Shown here: positions 47,646 through 57,790 of the stretch, piece by piece | How the letters are laid out: each line of letters opens with the position of its first letter | Numbering within the stretch: the stretch's first letter is position 1 | From: Bacteroidetes bacterium OLB10 | GTDB taxonomy: Bacteria > Bacteroidota > Bacteroidia > AKYH767-A > OLB10 | Assembly (NCBI GenBank): GCA_001567275.1 | Contig: LNBX01000026.1 | Span: 314,056-378,055 of the forward strand | DNA length: 64,000 nt | Direction of reading: 5' to 3' | Program-made: the position numbers and the translations under genes | Notes under the pieces: generated by a model | What the model was told of the DNA's origin: nothing | What the model saw: only the letters and a program-made list of their open reading frames with translations | The model's database searches: none

Positions 47646-48891
47646 TCAAATTTGCCCGATAATAAGTTTTCTAAGTTGATTAAGAGCAGTTTCGGATGCG
47701 ACCTGAATTACTCTCATGCGATTGGTACCAAGCAAAAATTTCTTTGCAATAGTTTTTTCAGCATCAGCAACAGCGATCCAAACTGTGCCTACAGGTTTTT
47801 CTTCACTTCCACCATCAGGTCCTGCAATTCCTGTTGTGCTGATAGCAAAATCCACATTGTACTTTTTCCTCACACCCTCTGCCATTTGAATAGCTACCTC
47901 CTCACTCACTGCGCCTTTACGCAATAACGTGTCAGCATTTACATTCAGCTCATTCTTCTTAATTTCATTGCTATAACTGACTACACTTCCGACATAATAT
48001 TCAGAACTTCCGGGCACAGAAGTAATCAGATGTGCAATATTTCCTCCTGTACAACTTTCGGCAGTAGCCAGAGTTTTTCCTGATGCTCTGAGTAATTTCC
48101 CAATTATCTCTGCCAGCGTTTCATCTTCTTCTCCATAAATATACGGAGCTATCAGTTTTTTTTAGTTTTCCTGTTTCAATTATCATTTCATTCTCCATAT
48201 TCTTACTCTCTCCCATACCTGTGAGCCGCAACCGCACCATACCTGCAGCAGGCAGATATGCCAGTTTCATATATTCAGGCAAATTATTTTCCCATTCAGC
48301 AATCATATCCGACAAATAACTTTCACCAATGCCTTGGGTAAGTATTGTTTTGTGAATAACAGGAGTGGACTTAAATTCCTGCATCAGTTTTGGAATAACA
48401 AAATCAGTCATCATTGCTTCCATTTCGTAAGGAACTCCGGGCATGCTCACAAAAACTTTTCCATCTGCATGAAACCACATACCCGGAGCAGTTCCGTTTT
48501 TATTATAAACCGGAATACATGATGCGGGTAATTCAGCCTGTGTTCTGTTGGTAGGAGTTACTTCACGGCCTCGTGCTCTAAAAATATTTTCAATATCGTT
48601 ATATGCCTGTGGATCGAATACCAGATGTGTATTGAAATACTTACACAATACTTGTTTGGTTAAGTCATCCTTGGTGGGACCAAGGCCTCCGGTAATCAGA
48701 ATAATATCCGCTCTCTTGCGTGCAAGATCGAGTGCATTGATAATCTCATCTTCAAGGTCGCCTACAACAGTAATCTGTTTCACTGCAAATCCTGCTTTAT
48801 TAAGTTGACGGCTTATCCAAGGGGCATTGGTGTTTACTACCTGCCCTATGAGCAACTCATCGCCTATGGAAATAAGTTCAGCGTAAATCAT
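47646..48891 (-). CDS. cinA: CinA-family nicotinamide-nucleotide amidase, reading frame interrupted by one base
   Basis: The start at 48891 gives the CinA N-terminal molybdopterin-binding-like domain (MIYAELISIGDELLIGQVVN, ITGGLGPTKDD). The frame breaks at about 48162-48169 in a run of eight A (coding strand); seven A would restore LKKLIAPYIYGEEDETLAE and join the C-terminal amidase domain (LATAESCTGGNIAHLITSVPGSSEYYVGSVVSYSN, in pieces, and AGPDGGSEEKPVGTVWIA), about 414 residues in all. The protein deamidates nicotinamide mononucleotide in NAD recycling. All conserved blocks are present on either side, so a homopolymer base-call error is likely. It is followed by tRNA-fMet on the same strand. 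Confidence 0.92.
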
Positions 48892-48958
48892 AACTTTATG
48901 AACAAAAAATTAAATGATAACTTCGCAAAATTAATTTTAGATAAATAACATCAACATA

Positions 48959-48990
48959 TTTGCTTAAACTAATTACTGGCAATATGTTTG
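48959..48990 (+). promoter_or_regulatory. Promoter of the DUF4197 gene
   Basis: TTTG (48959-48962), a 20-base spacer and TATGTTTG (48983-48990) match the Bacteroidota consensus exactly, 33 bases before the ATG at 49024. Confidence 0.65.
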
Positions 48991-49023
48991 AAATAATTCT
49001 TTAAACTATTAAACAGGAAAATT

Positions 49024-49740
49024 ATGAAAAGGATTCTTTTAGCTGTATTAATTTTAGCAAGCATTCAACTGCCTGCACAGAGTCTTAAGAACAAGCTTTC
49101 TACTCAATCTACCCCCAATGCACATTTGGGTGAAGGTTTACCAAATTCTGAAATCATTAACGGACTTAAAGAAGCTTTGAAAGTGGGAATGAACAATGCC
49201 ACTGCATCAGCGTCAAAAGTAGATGGGTTTTATAAAAATCCTCTTATTAAAATTCCATTTCCAAAGGAAGTAAGCGAAGCTGAAAAAACCATGCGCAATA
49301 TAGGAATGGATAAAGAAGTGGACAAGTTTGTTAAAACACTTAACCGCGCAGCTGAAGATGCTGCAAAATCTGCAGCACCTATATTTCTCAATTCAATTTT
49401 GAAAATGAACATTGATGATGGATTGGGTATTTTAAGAGGTGGAAACGATGCAGCTACACAATATCTTAAAAACACTTCAAACGCTGCATTGATTGCCGCC
49501 TTTCAGCCTATCGTAAAAAACTCGTTAGATAAAGTTAATATCACCAAATACTGGAAACCTTTAATGACTAATTACAACAAATTGCCTTTTGTAAATAAAA
49601 TTAATCCTGACCTAAACAGTTATGTTACCAACAAAGCTATTGATGGATTATTTAAACTTATTGCATCGGAAGAGTTAAAGATCAGAAAAGATCCTGCACA
49701 GCGAATCAATGATTTGCTTCAAAGTGTATTTGGTAAATAA
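49024..49740 (+). CDS. DUF4197 family exported protein
   Basis: 238 residues with a signal peptide (MKRILLAVLILASIQLPAQS). The family pattern is evident: LPNSEIINGLKEALKVGMNNA, VDGFYKNPLIKIPFPKEV, FKPIVKNSLDKVNITKYWK (as FQPIVKNSL here), DLNSYVTNKAIDGLFKLIASEE and the C-terminal IRKDPAQRINDLLQSVFGK. DUF4197 proteins are periplasmic and have no known function. The gene has its own well-formed promoter and is convergent with the 1730-residue repeat gene, 5 bases downstream. Confidence 0.92.
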   Translation: MKRILLAVLILASIQLPAQSLKNKLSTQSTPNAHLGEGLPNSEIINGLKEALKVGMNNATASASKVDGFYKNPLIKIPFPKEVSEAEKTMRNIGMDKEVDKFVKTLNRAAEDAAKSAAPIFLNSILKMNIDDGLGILRGGNDAATQYLKNTSNAALIAAFQPIVKNSLDKVNITKYWKPLMTNYNKLPFVNKINPDLNSYVTNKAIDGLFKLIASEELKIRKDPAQRINDLLQSVFGK

Positions 49741-49745
49741 TTTTC

Positions 49746-52700
49746 TCATCGTACCAGGGTTACACTTCCTGCATAATCATTTTCGTGACCGGAATTTTGT
49801 ACCACTTTGAGTGTATAATAATAAACTCCCTGTGGTGCATCATTGCCTGAAGCATCTTTGCCATCCCAAACATGAGACATATTATCCGATGAGAATACCA
49901 TCTGTCCCCAGCGGTTCCAAATTCGCATGGTTACTGATGACACATCAAAAGCATATCCGGGATCATAAAATGTTTCGTTTTTCCCATCGCCATTAGGCGT
50001 AAATGCATTCGGAATAAAGAAAGGTGTGATGAATACTTCACGTGAAGTTACACTTTCACATCCAGCAATATTGGTTATCTGCAATGTAATGGTGTATTTA
50101 CCGGGCGACTGATACTGATACTGACTGACAGGAATATCTGATTTTTGTCCGTCCCCGAAATCCCAATGCCAGGTAACAGCATTTTCTGAATTATCTTTTA
50201 ATTCAATAGTTGAATTATAGAGCGGAGCAAAGTCCGGTGATACATCAAACTGAGCAAGAGGCAACGGGAATATGGTTATATCTACATTCTGTGTTGAAGA
50301 ATCAACACAACCTGCAGGAGTGGTAATGATTAAAGTTACAGGATAAGTTCCTGAGCTATCATACTGATGTACGGGATTCATCTCCGAAGAAACTGCATCA
50401 CCAAAATTCCAGCTAAACACAGATCCTGCAGGATAAACAGAAGTATTTGTGAAATGAATTCTGGGTACTTCGCAAGTAAGACTGCTGTCGTTTGTAAATG
50501 TAACTACCGGCAAAGGATTTACAGTAAGATAAAAGTTGGCAGAATTAACACAACCGACTGCTGAAGTAACTGTACAAGTATAATTGCCATTGGTATTTGC
50601 ATTTATAAATGCAGTATTCTCACCTGTTGACCACTGATATGCTGCAAACGCACCTGCATTAAGCATCGCTGTTTCATTCTCACAGATGGCAGATGGCCCC
50701 GTGATAACAGGTTGAGGAAGCGGATTGACAGTAATTGCTGCGCTGCCACCAAAATTCCCATTACAATATAAATCAGTTATCAGATTCAGCGTATAAGTGG
50801 TTGCAGAAGTTGGTGCTACCGGAATAGTTACTGTAGAATTTGAAGTTGTAAACGGCCCGAAAGCTGTGCTTCCATCTGTGTAACCATAACGGAATGGCGG
50901 AGTTCCGGTGATGTCAATCTGTACCGGGGTTGACTGCCCGACACATATTGCAGTAGTTCCTGAAACAATTGCTGAAGGTAACTGATGCACGGCAACATTA
51001 AATGGTGCAGATGTGTTTACGCAACCATTCATATCTGTAACAGTAACGATATAATTTCCGGCAGTTGTTGTGCTGATAGAATCAGTTGATGCTCCTGTTG
51101 ACCATTGATAAGATGCATAATTACCTGTACTCAGAGTAGCTGTCTCACCAATACAAATGTTATTATCTCCAGAAATCACCGGTGACGGAAGACTCCATAC
51201 TGTAATGCTTTGTGATGCAGATGCTGTGCAACCATTGGCATCAGTAACTGTTACTACGTAATTGCCACCCGCGTTAACAGTAACAGCAGATGATGAAGCA
51301 CCTGTTGACCAAAGATAAGATGGATAATTTCCTGTAACTGTAAGTTGAGATGAATCGCCACTGCAAAATGCATTGATACCTGTTATTGCGGGAGTAGGCA
51401 ATGGATTTACCAGCACAGCAAATGATGCAGCTGCAGAACATCCGTTGGAATTTGTTACGGTAACGGAGTAGGTTCCGCTCTGAGTTACTGAAATGGTTTG
51501 TGTGGACGCACCTGTTGACCAGTTATAAGACGTAAAACTTCCTGCATCGAGTAAAGATGACTGGTTTTGGCATATAGCTGCTGTGCCTGTAATGACAGGT
51601 GTAGGATTTGTGTAAGCTGCAAGTGTATAGCTTACAGAGTCAATACAACCATTTGCATCAGTTACGGTAACTGCGTAAGTGCCTGGTACGTTAGTGTTGA
51701 TTGTTTGGGTATTACTTCCGGTTGACCAAACATAAGCAGCAAAACTTCCGGTGGTCAACGCTGCTGATGCTCCCGGACAAATTCCGGCAGGGCCGTTAAT
51801 TACAGGAGCAGGTAATGAATAGACTGTTATTGGTAAAGACGCAGATGCAGAACATCCGTAAGCATTGGTTACCGTTACGCTGTAAGTTCCTCCGGTTGTA
51901 ACATTGAGTGTTGGCGTAACTGCTCCTGTTGACCAAAGATAACTTGCATATCCACCTCCTGCACTGAGTGTTGAATTTGCTCCCTGACAAAATGCTGTTG
52001 TGCCTGTTATTGCCGGTGATGGATTTGGATTGACTGTAAGATTAAATGTCGTGCTTCCCGTGCAACCATTGGCATCTGTAACAGTTACGGTGTAAATACC
52101 TGAAGTGTTGGCTGAAATATTTGCACTTGTAGATCCTGTTGACCACTGATACGAAGTATAACTTCCTGCACTGAGTGTACTGCTTTGTCCCTGACAAATT
52201 GAGTTGTTACCAGTAATAGCAGGTGTTGGCAAAGGATTGATGGTTGTGGTTGCTGAAGTAGTTCCTGTACAACCATTCGCATCTGTTACCGTAACGCTGA
52301 ATGTATTTGCTGTGGACACTGTAATTGAATTTGCTGTTGACCCTGTTGACCATTGATATTGTGGGTAAGTACCTCCAACATTCAAAGTAGTGGAAGTACC
52401 TGTACAAAATGCAGTGGTGCCTGTAATCGCAGGTGTAGGATTGGGGTTTACTGTAACCACTGTATTGGTTGTTCCTGTACATCCTGTAGCATTTGTTACC
52501 GTTACGCTGTAAGTTCCTCCTGTTGTAACATTGAGTGTTGGCGTAACTGCTCCTGTTGACCAAAGATAACTTGCATATCCACCTCCTGCACTGAGTGTTG
52601 AATTTGCTCCCTGACAAAATGCTGTTGTGCCTGTTATTGCCGGTGATGGATTTGGATTGACCGTAAGATTAAATGTAGTGCTTCCCGTGCAACCGTTGGC

Positions 52701-54938
52701 ATCTGTAACAGTTACGGTGTAAATACCTGAAGTGTTGGCTGAAATATTTGCACTTGTAGATCCTGTTGACCACTGATACGAAGTATAACTTCCTGCATTG
52801 AGTGTACTGCTTTGTCCCTGACAAATTGAGTTGTTACCTGTTATTGATGGTGTTGGCAAAGGATTGATGGTTGTGGTTGCTGAAGTAGTTCCTGTACAAC
52901 CATTCGCATCTGTTACTGTAACGCTGAATGTATTTGCTGTGGATACTGTAATTGAATTTGCTGATGATCCTGTTGACCATTGATATTGTGAGTAATTACC
53001 TCCTACATTCAAAGTAGTGGAAGTACCTGTACAAAATGCAGTTGTGCCTGTAATCGAAGGTGTAGGATTGGGGTTTACTGTAACCACTGTATTGGTTGTT
53101 CCTGTACATCCCGCAGCATTTGTTACCGTTACGCTGTAAGTTCCTCCTGTTGTAACATTGAGAGTTGGTGTAACTGCTCCCGTTGACCAAAGATAACTTG
53201 CATATCCACCTCCTGCGCTGAGTGTTGAATTTGCTCCCTGACAAAATGCTGTTGTGCCTGTTATTGCCGGTGATGGATTTGGATTGACTGTAAGATTAAA
53301 TGTAGTGCTTCCCGTGCAACCGTTGGCATCTGTAACAGTTACGGTGTAAATACCTGAAGTGTTGGCTGAAATATTTGCACTTGTAGATCCTGTTGACCAC
53401 AGATAAGAAGTATAACTTCCTGCGCTGAGTGTACTGCTCTGTCCCTGACAAATTGAGTTGTTACCTGTTATTGATGGTGTTGGATTTGTATTGGCAGTTA
53501 CAGCAACCGAAGCGGAAGCAGTACATCCTCCCGGATATGTAACTGTAACAGTATAGGTGGTTGCACTGCTGACAGTAATAGATTGTGAAGTTGCACCGTT
53601 ACTCCAAATATAACTGTTACCGGCAGTAGCAGTAAGTGTGGTAGCTTGACCTGAACAGATAGTGGTTACTCCCGAAATTGAGGCAGTTGGTGCTGCAACA
53701 GTTACTGAAATAGTATCACTTGCAAAACAGGTTGGAGTCTCGTACACTGTTACGATATATGTCCCTGCTGTCGAAACTGTAATGGTTTGTGTTGTTTCAC
53801 CTGTACTCCACAAATAACTGTTACCTGCATTAGCCTCTAAATCTACACTACCACCCGGGCAAAGATTTGTTGAACCTAAAGGAGTGATGGTTGCAGTTGG
53901 TGTCGTAAAAATTATTTTTACCTGCTTGCTTGAAGCAAAACAAAGAGCAGCCAGATTGACCACTGCATACTGATAAACACCTGTAGAGGTAATATTGGCT
54001 TCCGTAACTACAATTGACTGAGTAGTAGCTCCATTATTCCACGTAACACCTCCAACAGTATTTGAAGCTGACAATATAACTGAATCACCGTGACAGGCAT
54101 AGATTGTATCCACAGTACAAAGTGCACCATTTGCATACATATTAAGATTACCAATACTGGTAAAACTTTTTGCTTCAAGAAAAACTCCTGAATCATATAC
54201 TCCATCACCAACATCTGCAATTGCAAATTTCATGTGATAGGTCTGACATGGCAAAACCGCAATACCGGCATTGATTACATGCGTAAATCCATCAAAAAAT
54301 ATTGCACCACCTCCGTTAGCTACATTATCTGTATAATAAGCACAGTTAGTACATGGCCCTGTTGCCACACCACCGCTGTTGCCGTTATTTACATTGTCAA
54401 TTGATACAGGAATAGTAGTAGAAGGTATTAATGCCAGATTCTTTGATCCAACAATTCCAGGTCCTGAAATATAAAAAGCAAACACATCGTTGAAACCTGC
54501 GTTTACAAACTCATTATACTCTTCAGATCCAAAAACAAACCGAAAACCAATACTATCAGCAGCAGGTGTAAAATCAAACTCGAGCACCGTGGCATCGAAT
54601 GTTTGCTGAGGGCTTACTATCATATTCAACTGTGCATCTCCGCTGGCACCTAAATCTGTACTGTGAAAATCTGAAGGTGGAGAGGTGGGTGTTTGACCGG
54701 CATTACCTGTGGAGAGAAAAATTCCTTTTGCTATGCCCAGATTACAACCTCCTGCACAACTGAAAAGTCCACGTGCTGAGGCATTGCCCGTGTATGTAAT
54801 ATTGCTAACCGTTACTCCTGTTCCAACTAACGAATCAACGATAGCGTTTACCGGATTTCCTGAAGTTACTGTTAACTGTGCTTGTCCTTGTATTGATGCA
54901 AGAACAAACATGATAATAATACATAGTTTGTTTTTCAT
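49746..54938 (-). CDS. Large secreted repeat protein with choice-of-anchor L, 16 Ig-like units, PKD domains and type B type IX sorting domain
   Basis: 1730 residues. Signal peptide (KLCIIIMFVLASIQGQAQ), then a choice-of-anchor L domain (about 25-260; GIFLSTGNAGQ, FRFVFGSEEYNEFVNAGFND). About 16 Ig-like units of some 70 residues follow (ITG...FC.G...L..G.Y.SY.WSTG..., ending GTYSVTVTNAAGC), each with two cysteines. Units 3-10 form 2.7 copies of a three-unit block. Two PKD domains (FSWNFGDAVSSEMNP and WHWDFGDGQKSD) precede the C-terminal gliding motility-associated domain (FIPNAFTPNGDGKNETF, WDGKDASGNDAPQGVYYY), a type B sorting signal handled by PorP/SprF-type proteins. Probably a filamentous surface adhesin or matrix protein. 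Confidence 0.92.
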   Translation of the reverse strand: MKNKLCIIIMFVLASIQGQAQLTVTSGNPVNAIVDSLVGTGVTVSNITYTGNASARGLFSCAGGCNLGIAKGIFLSTGNAGQTPTSPPSDFHSTDLGASGDAQLNMIVSPQQTFDATVLEFDFTPAADSIGFRFVFGSEEYNEFVNAGFNDVFAFYISGPGIVGSKNLALIPSTTIPVSIDNVNNGNSGGVATGPCTNCAYYTDNVANGGGAIFFDGFTHVINAGIAVLPCQTYHMKFAIADVGDGVYDSGVFLEAKSFTSIGNLNMYANGALCTVDTIYACHGDSVILSASNTVGGVTWNNGATTQSIVVTEANITSTGVYQYAVVNLAALCFASSKQVKIIFTTPTATITPLGSTNLCPGGSVDLEANAGNSYLWSTGETTQTITVSTAGTYIVTVYETPTCFASDTISVTVAAPTASISGVTTICSGQATTLTATAGNSYIWSNGATSQSITVSSATTYTVTVTYPGGCTASASVAVTANTNPTPSITGNNSICQGQSSTLSAGSYTSYLWSTGSTSANISANTSGIYTVTVTDANGCTGSTTFNLTVNPNPSPAITGTTAFCQGANSTLSAGGGYASYLWSTGAVTPTLNVTTGGTYSVTVTNAAGCTGTTNTVVTVNPNPTPSITGTTAFCTGTSTTLNVGGNYSQYQWSTGSSANSITVSTANTFSVTVTDANGCTGTTSATTTINPLPTPSITGNNSICQGQSSTLNAGSYTSYQWSTGSTSANISANTSGIYTVTVTDANGCTGSTTFNLTVNPNPSPAITGTTAFCQGANSTLSAGGGYASYLWSTGAVTPTLNVTTGGTYSVTVTNATGCTGTTNTVVTVNPNPTPAITGTTAFCTGTSTTLNVGGTYPQYQWSTGSTANSITVSTANTFSVTVTDANGCTGTTSATTTINPLPTPAITGNNSICQGQSSTLSAGSYTSYQWSTGSTSANISANTSGIYTVTVTDANGCTGSTTFNLTVNPNPSPAITGTTAFCQGANSTLSAGGGYASYLWSTGAVTPTLNVTTGGTYSVTVTNAYGCSASASLPITVYSLPAPVINGPAGICPGASAALTTGSFAAYVWSTGSNTQTINTNVPGTYAVTVTDANGCIDSVSYTLAAYTNPTPVITGTAAICQNQSSLLDAGSFTSYNWSTGASTQTISVTQSGTYSVTVTNSNGCSAAASFAVLVNPLPTPAITGINAFCSGDSSQLTVTGNYPSYLWSTGASSSAVTVNAGGNYVVTVTDANGCTASASQSITVWSLPSPVISGDNNICIGETATLSTGNYASYQWSTGASTDSISTTTAGNYIVTVTDMNGCVNTSAPFNVAVHQLPSAIVSGTTAICVGQSTPVQIDITGTPPFRYGYTDGSTAFGPFTTSNSTVTIPVAPTSATTYTLNLITDLYCNGNFGGSAAITVNPLPQPVITGPSAICENETAMLNAGAFAAYQWSTGENTAFINANTNGNYTCTVTSAVGCVNSANFYLTVNPLPVVTFTNDSSLTCEVPRIHFTNTSVYPAGSVFSWNFGDAVSSEMNPVHQYDSSGTYPVTLIITTPAGCVDSSTQNVDITIFPLPLAQFDVSPDFAPLYNSTIELKDNSENAVTWHWDFGDGQKSDIPVSQYQYQSPGKYTITLQITNIAGCESVTSREVFITPFFIPNAFTPNGDGKNETFYDPGYAFDVSSVTMRIWNRWGQMVFSSDNMSHVWDGKDASGNDAPQGVYYYTLKVVQNSGHENDYAGSVTLVR
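51860..53490 (-). repeat. 627-bp tandem super-repeat (three Ig-like units) within the repeat protein gene
   Basis: Near-identical DNA recurs at exact 627-base offsets (for example positions 51990, 52617 and 53244 start the same 150-base segment). Each 209-residue block consists of three unit types in the order ITGNNSICQG, ITGTTAFCQG, ITGTTAFCTG, repeated about 2.7 times. The other eight units of the protein are more divergent. Confidence 0.88.
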
Positions 54939-55006
54939 ATCAATGGCTTATAATGTCCAAAGATATATAAAAATACTAATTTACAAAACGTTTTTTTTGG
55001 TTTAAT

Positions 55007-57790
55007 TTAATGGGCTTCAAGCCAGTTGGCACCCACCCCTATTTCAACTTCAAGCGGTACATTGGTCTTAATAGCCTGAATCATTCTGTCATGAATAATT
55101 GGTTTTATTATTTCCAGTTCACTTTTATGTGCATCAAAAACGAGTTCGTCATGCACCTGCAGTGTCATACGCGTTTTGAGTTTAAGTTTTTTAAATTCAT
55201 CATAGATATTAATCATGGCCAGTTTAATTAAATCAGCTGCACTTCCCTGAAGCGGTGCATTGATTGCTTCGCGCTCCGCAAAACCACGTACGGTAAAATT
55301 TCTTGAGTTAATATCCTTCAGATATCTTCTGCGACCCATGATGGTTTTAACATATCCATTTGCTCTTGCAAACTCAAGCGTATCATTCATGTAGTTTTTC
55401 AGCTTAGGATATTGTACAAAATAATTTTCAATCAGTTCACTTGCTTCTTTTCGCGGAATACCCAACCGCTGAGATAATCCGAAGGCCGAGATAGCATAAA
55501 TAATTCCAAAATTTACCATCTTGGCCTTACTTCTCATCTCTTTTGTAACATCATCCATTGCCACATTGTACACACGTGCTGCAGTAGCTCGGTGTATGTC
55601 GTGTCCTTGCCTGAATGCTTCGAGCATGTTTTCATCACCACTGATTTCGGCTGCCAACCGCAGTTCAATCTGAGAATAGTCTGCAGATACCAGTACATGT
55701 TCATCATCACGTGCAATAAATGCTTTTCGTACTTTCTGTCCGCGCTCGGTACGAATTGGAATGTTTTGCAAGTTCGGACCAATAGAGCTTAACCTTCCTG
55801 TAGATGCAATGGTTTGGTTAAAAGTAGTATGCACTCTTCCTGTTTTAAGGTTAATCATCTGAGGCAATGCATCCACATAGGTTGATTTCAGTTTTGTAAG
55901 CTCGCGGTATTCGAGAATTTTTTCAGCAATAGGATATTCTGTTGCAAGTTTACTCAACACTTCTTCGTTGGTAGAGTGCTGACCGGTAGCTGTTTTTTTG
56001 TCAACAGGAAGTTTTAAATGTCCAAACAACACATCGCCCAATTGCCGAGGTGAATCCAGATTAAATTCCATTCCTGCAAGTGAAAAAACCTGATCACGAT
56101 AATGAATCATTTCTGCCTCTAACTCCTTGCTGTATGATTTAAGATAAGGCTCATCAATCTTCACACCTTCATATTCCATATCAGTAAGCACTTCAATCAA
56201 TGGCAACTCTATTTTATACAACACATCTTCCACTTCTCGCTTTTGTACCATCGGACTTATAACCTGTTTCAACTGAAAGGTAATATCGGCATCTTCAGCG
56301 GCATATTCAGAAATTTTTTCAAGAGGAACATCGCGCATGCTCCCCTGCCCTTTTCCTTTCTTTCCTATCAGTTCTTCAATATGCACCGGAGTGTATCCAA
56401 GATAGGTTTCGCTCAGATAGTCCATTCCGTGTTTCATATCAGCTTCCACCAAATAATGTGCTATCATAGTATCATAAATAGGCAAACTCACTTCCACACC
56501 ATAACGTCTCATTACCAGCATATCGAATTTTATGTTCTGCCCGATTTTTACAATTGTTTTGCTCTCCAGAACAGGTTTGAATTTCAGGCAAATTTCTTTA
56601 GCTTTTGTTTCATCATCAGGACAGGGAACATAATAACCTGTTCCTTCTTTGAATGAAAATGAAAGTCCAACAATACTTAATGAAAAATAATCGAGTGAAG
56701 AAGTTTCAGTATCAAAACAAATTTCTTTTTGCTGTAACAGTTCATTCACCAAATTATCCATTGCATCATCGTCTTGTACCACAATGTAATGATGCGGAGT
56801 ATTGCTTATGTTTTTCCCTTTTTGAATATCTGACTCCGGACTTATTTCTTCATCACCAAATAAACTTGCCTGAACAGGAACAACGGTTTTTTGTTCCCTG
56901 TTTACAGAAAATGTTTCACCTAAAATTCTTTTCCCTAACGAACGAAATTCAAGTTCTGTAAAAATCTGAGATAATTTTTCTTTGTCAGGTTCCGACATCA
57001 GCAAATCATCGTCACTTACCTCCACAGGAACATCGAGAATGATGGTGGCTAACTGCTTACTGATTTTTGCTTGTTCAACATTGCTTCTGATATTTTCACC
57101 GAGTTTTCCTTTAATTTCTTCTGCAGATGCAATCACATTTTCCATGCTTCCATATTCTTTAATCAGCTTCTTGGCTGTCTTTTCGCCAACACCGGGAATT
57201 CCCGGAATATTATCCACTGCATCACCCCACATTCCGAGTATATCAATTACCTGTTCGGGATTTTCAACTTCCCATTTTTCACGAACTTCCTTCACACCCA
57301 TTATTTCAATTTCATTTCCTTGACGTCCGGGTTTATAAATAAAAATATTCGGTGACACCAGTTGTGCATAATCCTTATCGGGAGTAACCATGTAAATAAC
57401 ATGTCCATCTTTCTCTTTCTGCTTTGCAATGGTTCCGATTACATCATCGGCTTCATAGCCATCGCACTCCAACATCGGAATCTTAAACGCTTTGATAATT
57501 TCTCTGATATATGGAATAGCATACTGAATATCTTCAGGCATTGCCTCTCGGTTTGCTTTATAAAAACTATGTTCAGCAGCACGGTTTGTTTCGGCAGCTG
57601 CATCAAACACAACTGCTATATGTGTTGGTTTTTCTTTTTTTATTAAATCGAACAATGCAGTTGTAAAGCCACTAATAGCAGAAACATTCTGACCTTTGCT
57701 GTTAATCAGTGGATTTCTGCTGAAAGCAAAATAAGCACGATAAATTAGTGCATAAGCATCCAGCAGAAATAATCTTTTGTCTTCGTTCAT
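55007..57790 (-). CDS. polA: DNA polymerase I
   Basis: 927 residues, standard full-length. N-terminal 5'-3' exonuclease (LFLLDAYALIYRAYFAFSR, GYEADDVIGTIA), middle 3'-5' proofreading exonuclease with its acidic motif intact (CFDTETSSLD), and polymerase domain with motif A (VSADYSQIELRLAAEISGD), motif B (RSKAKMVNFGIIYAIS) and motif C (LQVHDELVFD). It fills gaps and removes RNA primers. The ATG overlaps the stop of the cysteine desulfurase gene by one base (TAATG), so translation of the two is probably coupled. Confidence 0.98.
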   Translation of the reverse strand: MNEDKRLFLLDAYALIYRAYFAFSRNPLINSKGQNVSAISGFTTALFDLIKKEKPTHIAVVFDAAAETNRAAEHSFYKANREAMPEDIQYAIPYIREIIKAFKIPMLECDGYEADDVIGTIAKQKEKDGHVIYMVTPDKDYAQLVSPNIFIYKPGRQGNEIEIMGVKEVREKWEVENPEQVIDILGMWGDAVDNIPGIPGVGEKTAKKLIKEYGSMENVIASAEEIKGKLGENIRSNVEQAKISKQLATIILDVPVEVSDDDLLMSEPDKEKLSQIFTELEFRSLGKRILGETFSVNREQKTVVPVQASLFGDEEISPESDIQKGKNISNTPHHYIVVQDDDAMDNLVNELLQQKEICFDTETSSLDYFSLSIVGLSFSFKEGTGYYVPCPDDETKAKEICLKFKPVLESKTIVKIGQNIKFDMLVMRRYGVEVSLPIYDTMIAHYLVEADMKHGMDYLSETYLGYTPVHIEELIGKKGKGQGSMRDVPLEKISEYAAEDADITFQLKQVISPMVQKREVEDVLYKIELPLIEVLTDMEYEGVKIDEPYLKSYSKELEAEMIHYRDQVFSLAGMEFNLDSPRQLGDVLFGHLKLPVDKKTATGQHSTNEEVLSKLATEYPIAEKILEYRELTKLKSTYVDALPQMINLKTGRVHTTFNQTIASTGRLSSIGPNLQNIPIRTERGQKVRKAFIARDDEHVLVSADYSQIELRLAAEISGDENMLEAFRQGHDIHRATAARVYNVAMDDVTKEMRSKAKMVNFGIIYAISAFGLSQRLGIPRKEASELIENYFVQYPKLKNYMNDTLEFARANGYVKTIMGRRRYLKDINSRNFTVRGFAEREAINAPLQGSAADLIKLAMINIYDEFKKLKLKTRMTLQVHDELVFDAHKSELEIIKPIIHDRMIQAIKTNVPLEVEIGVGANWLEAH

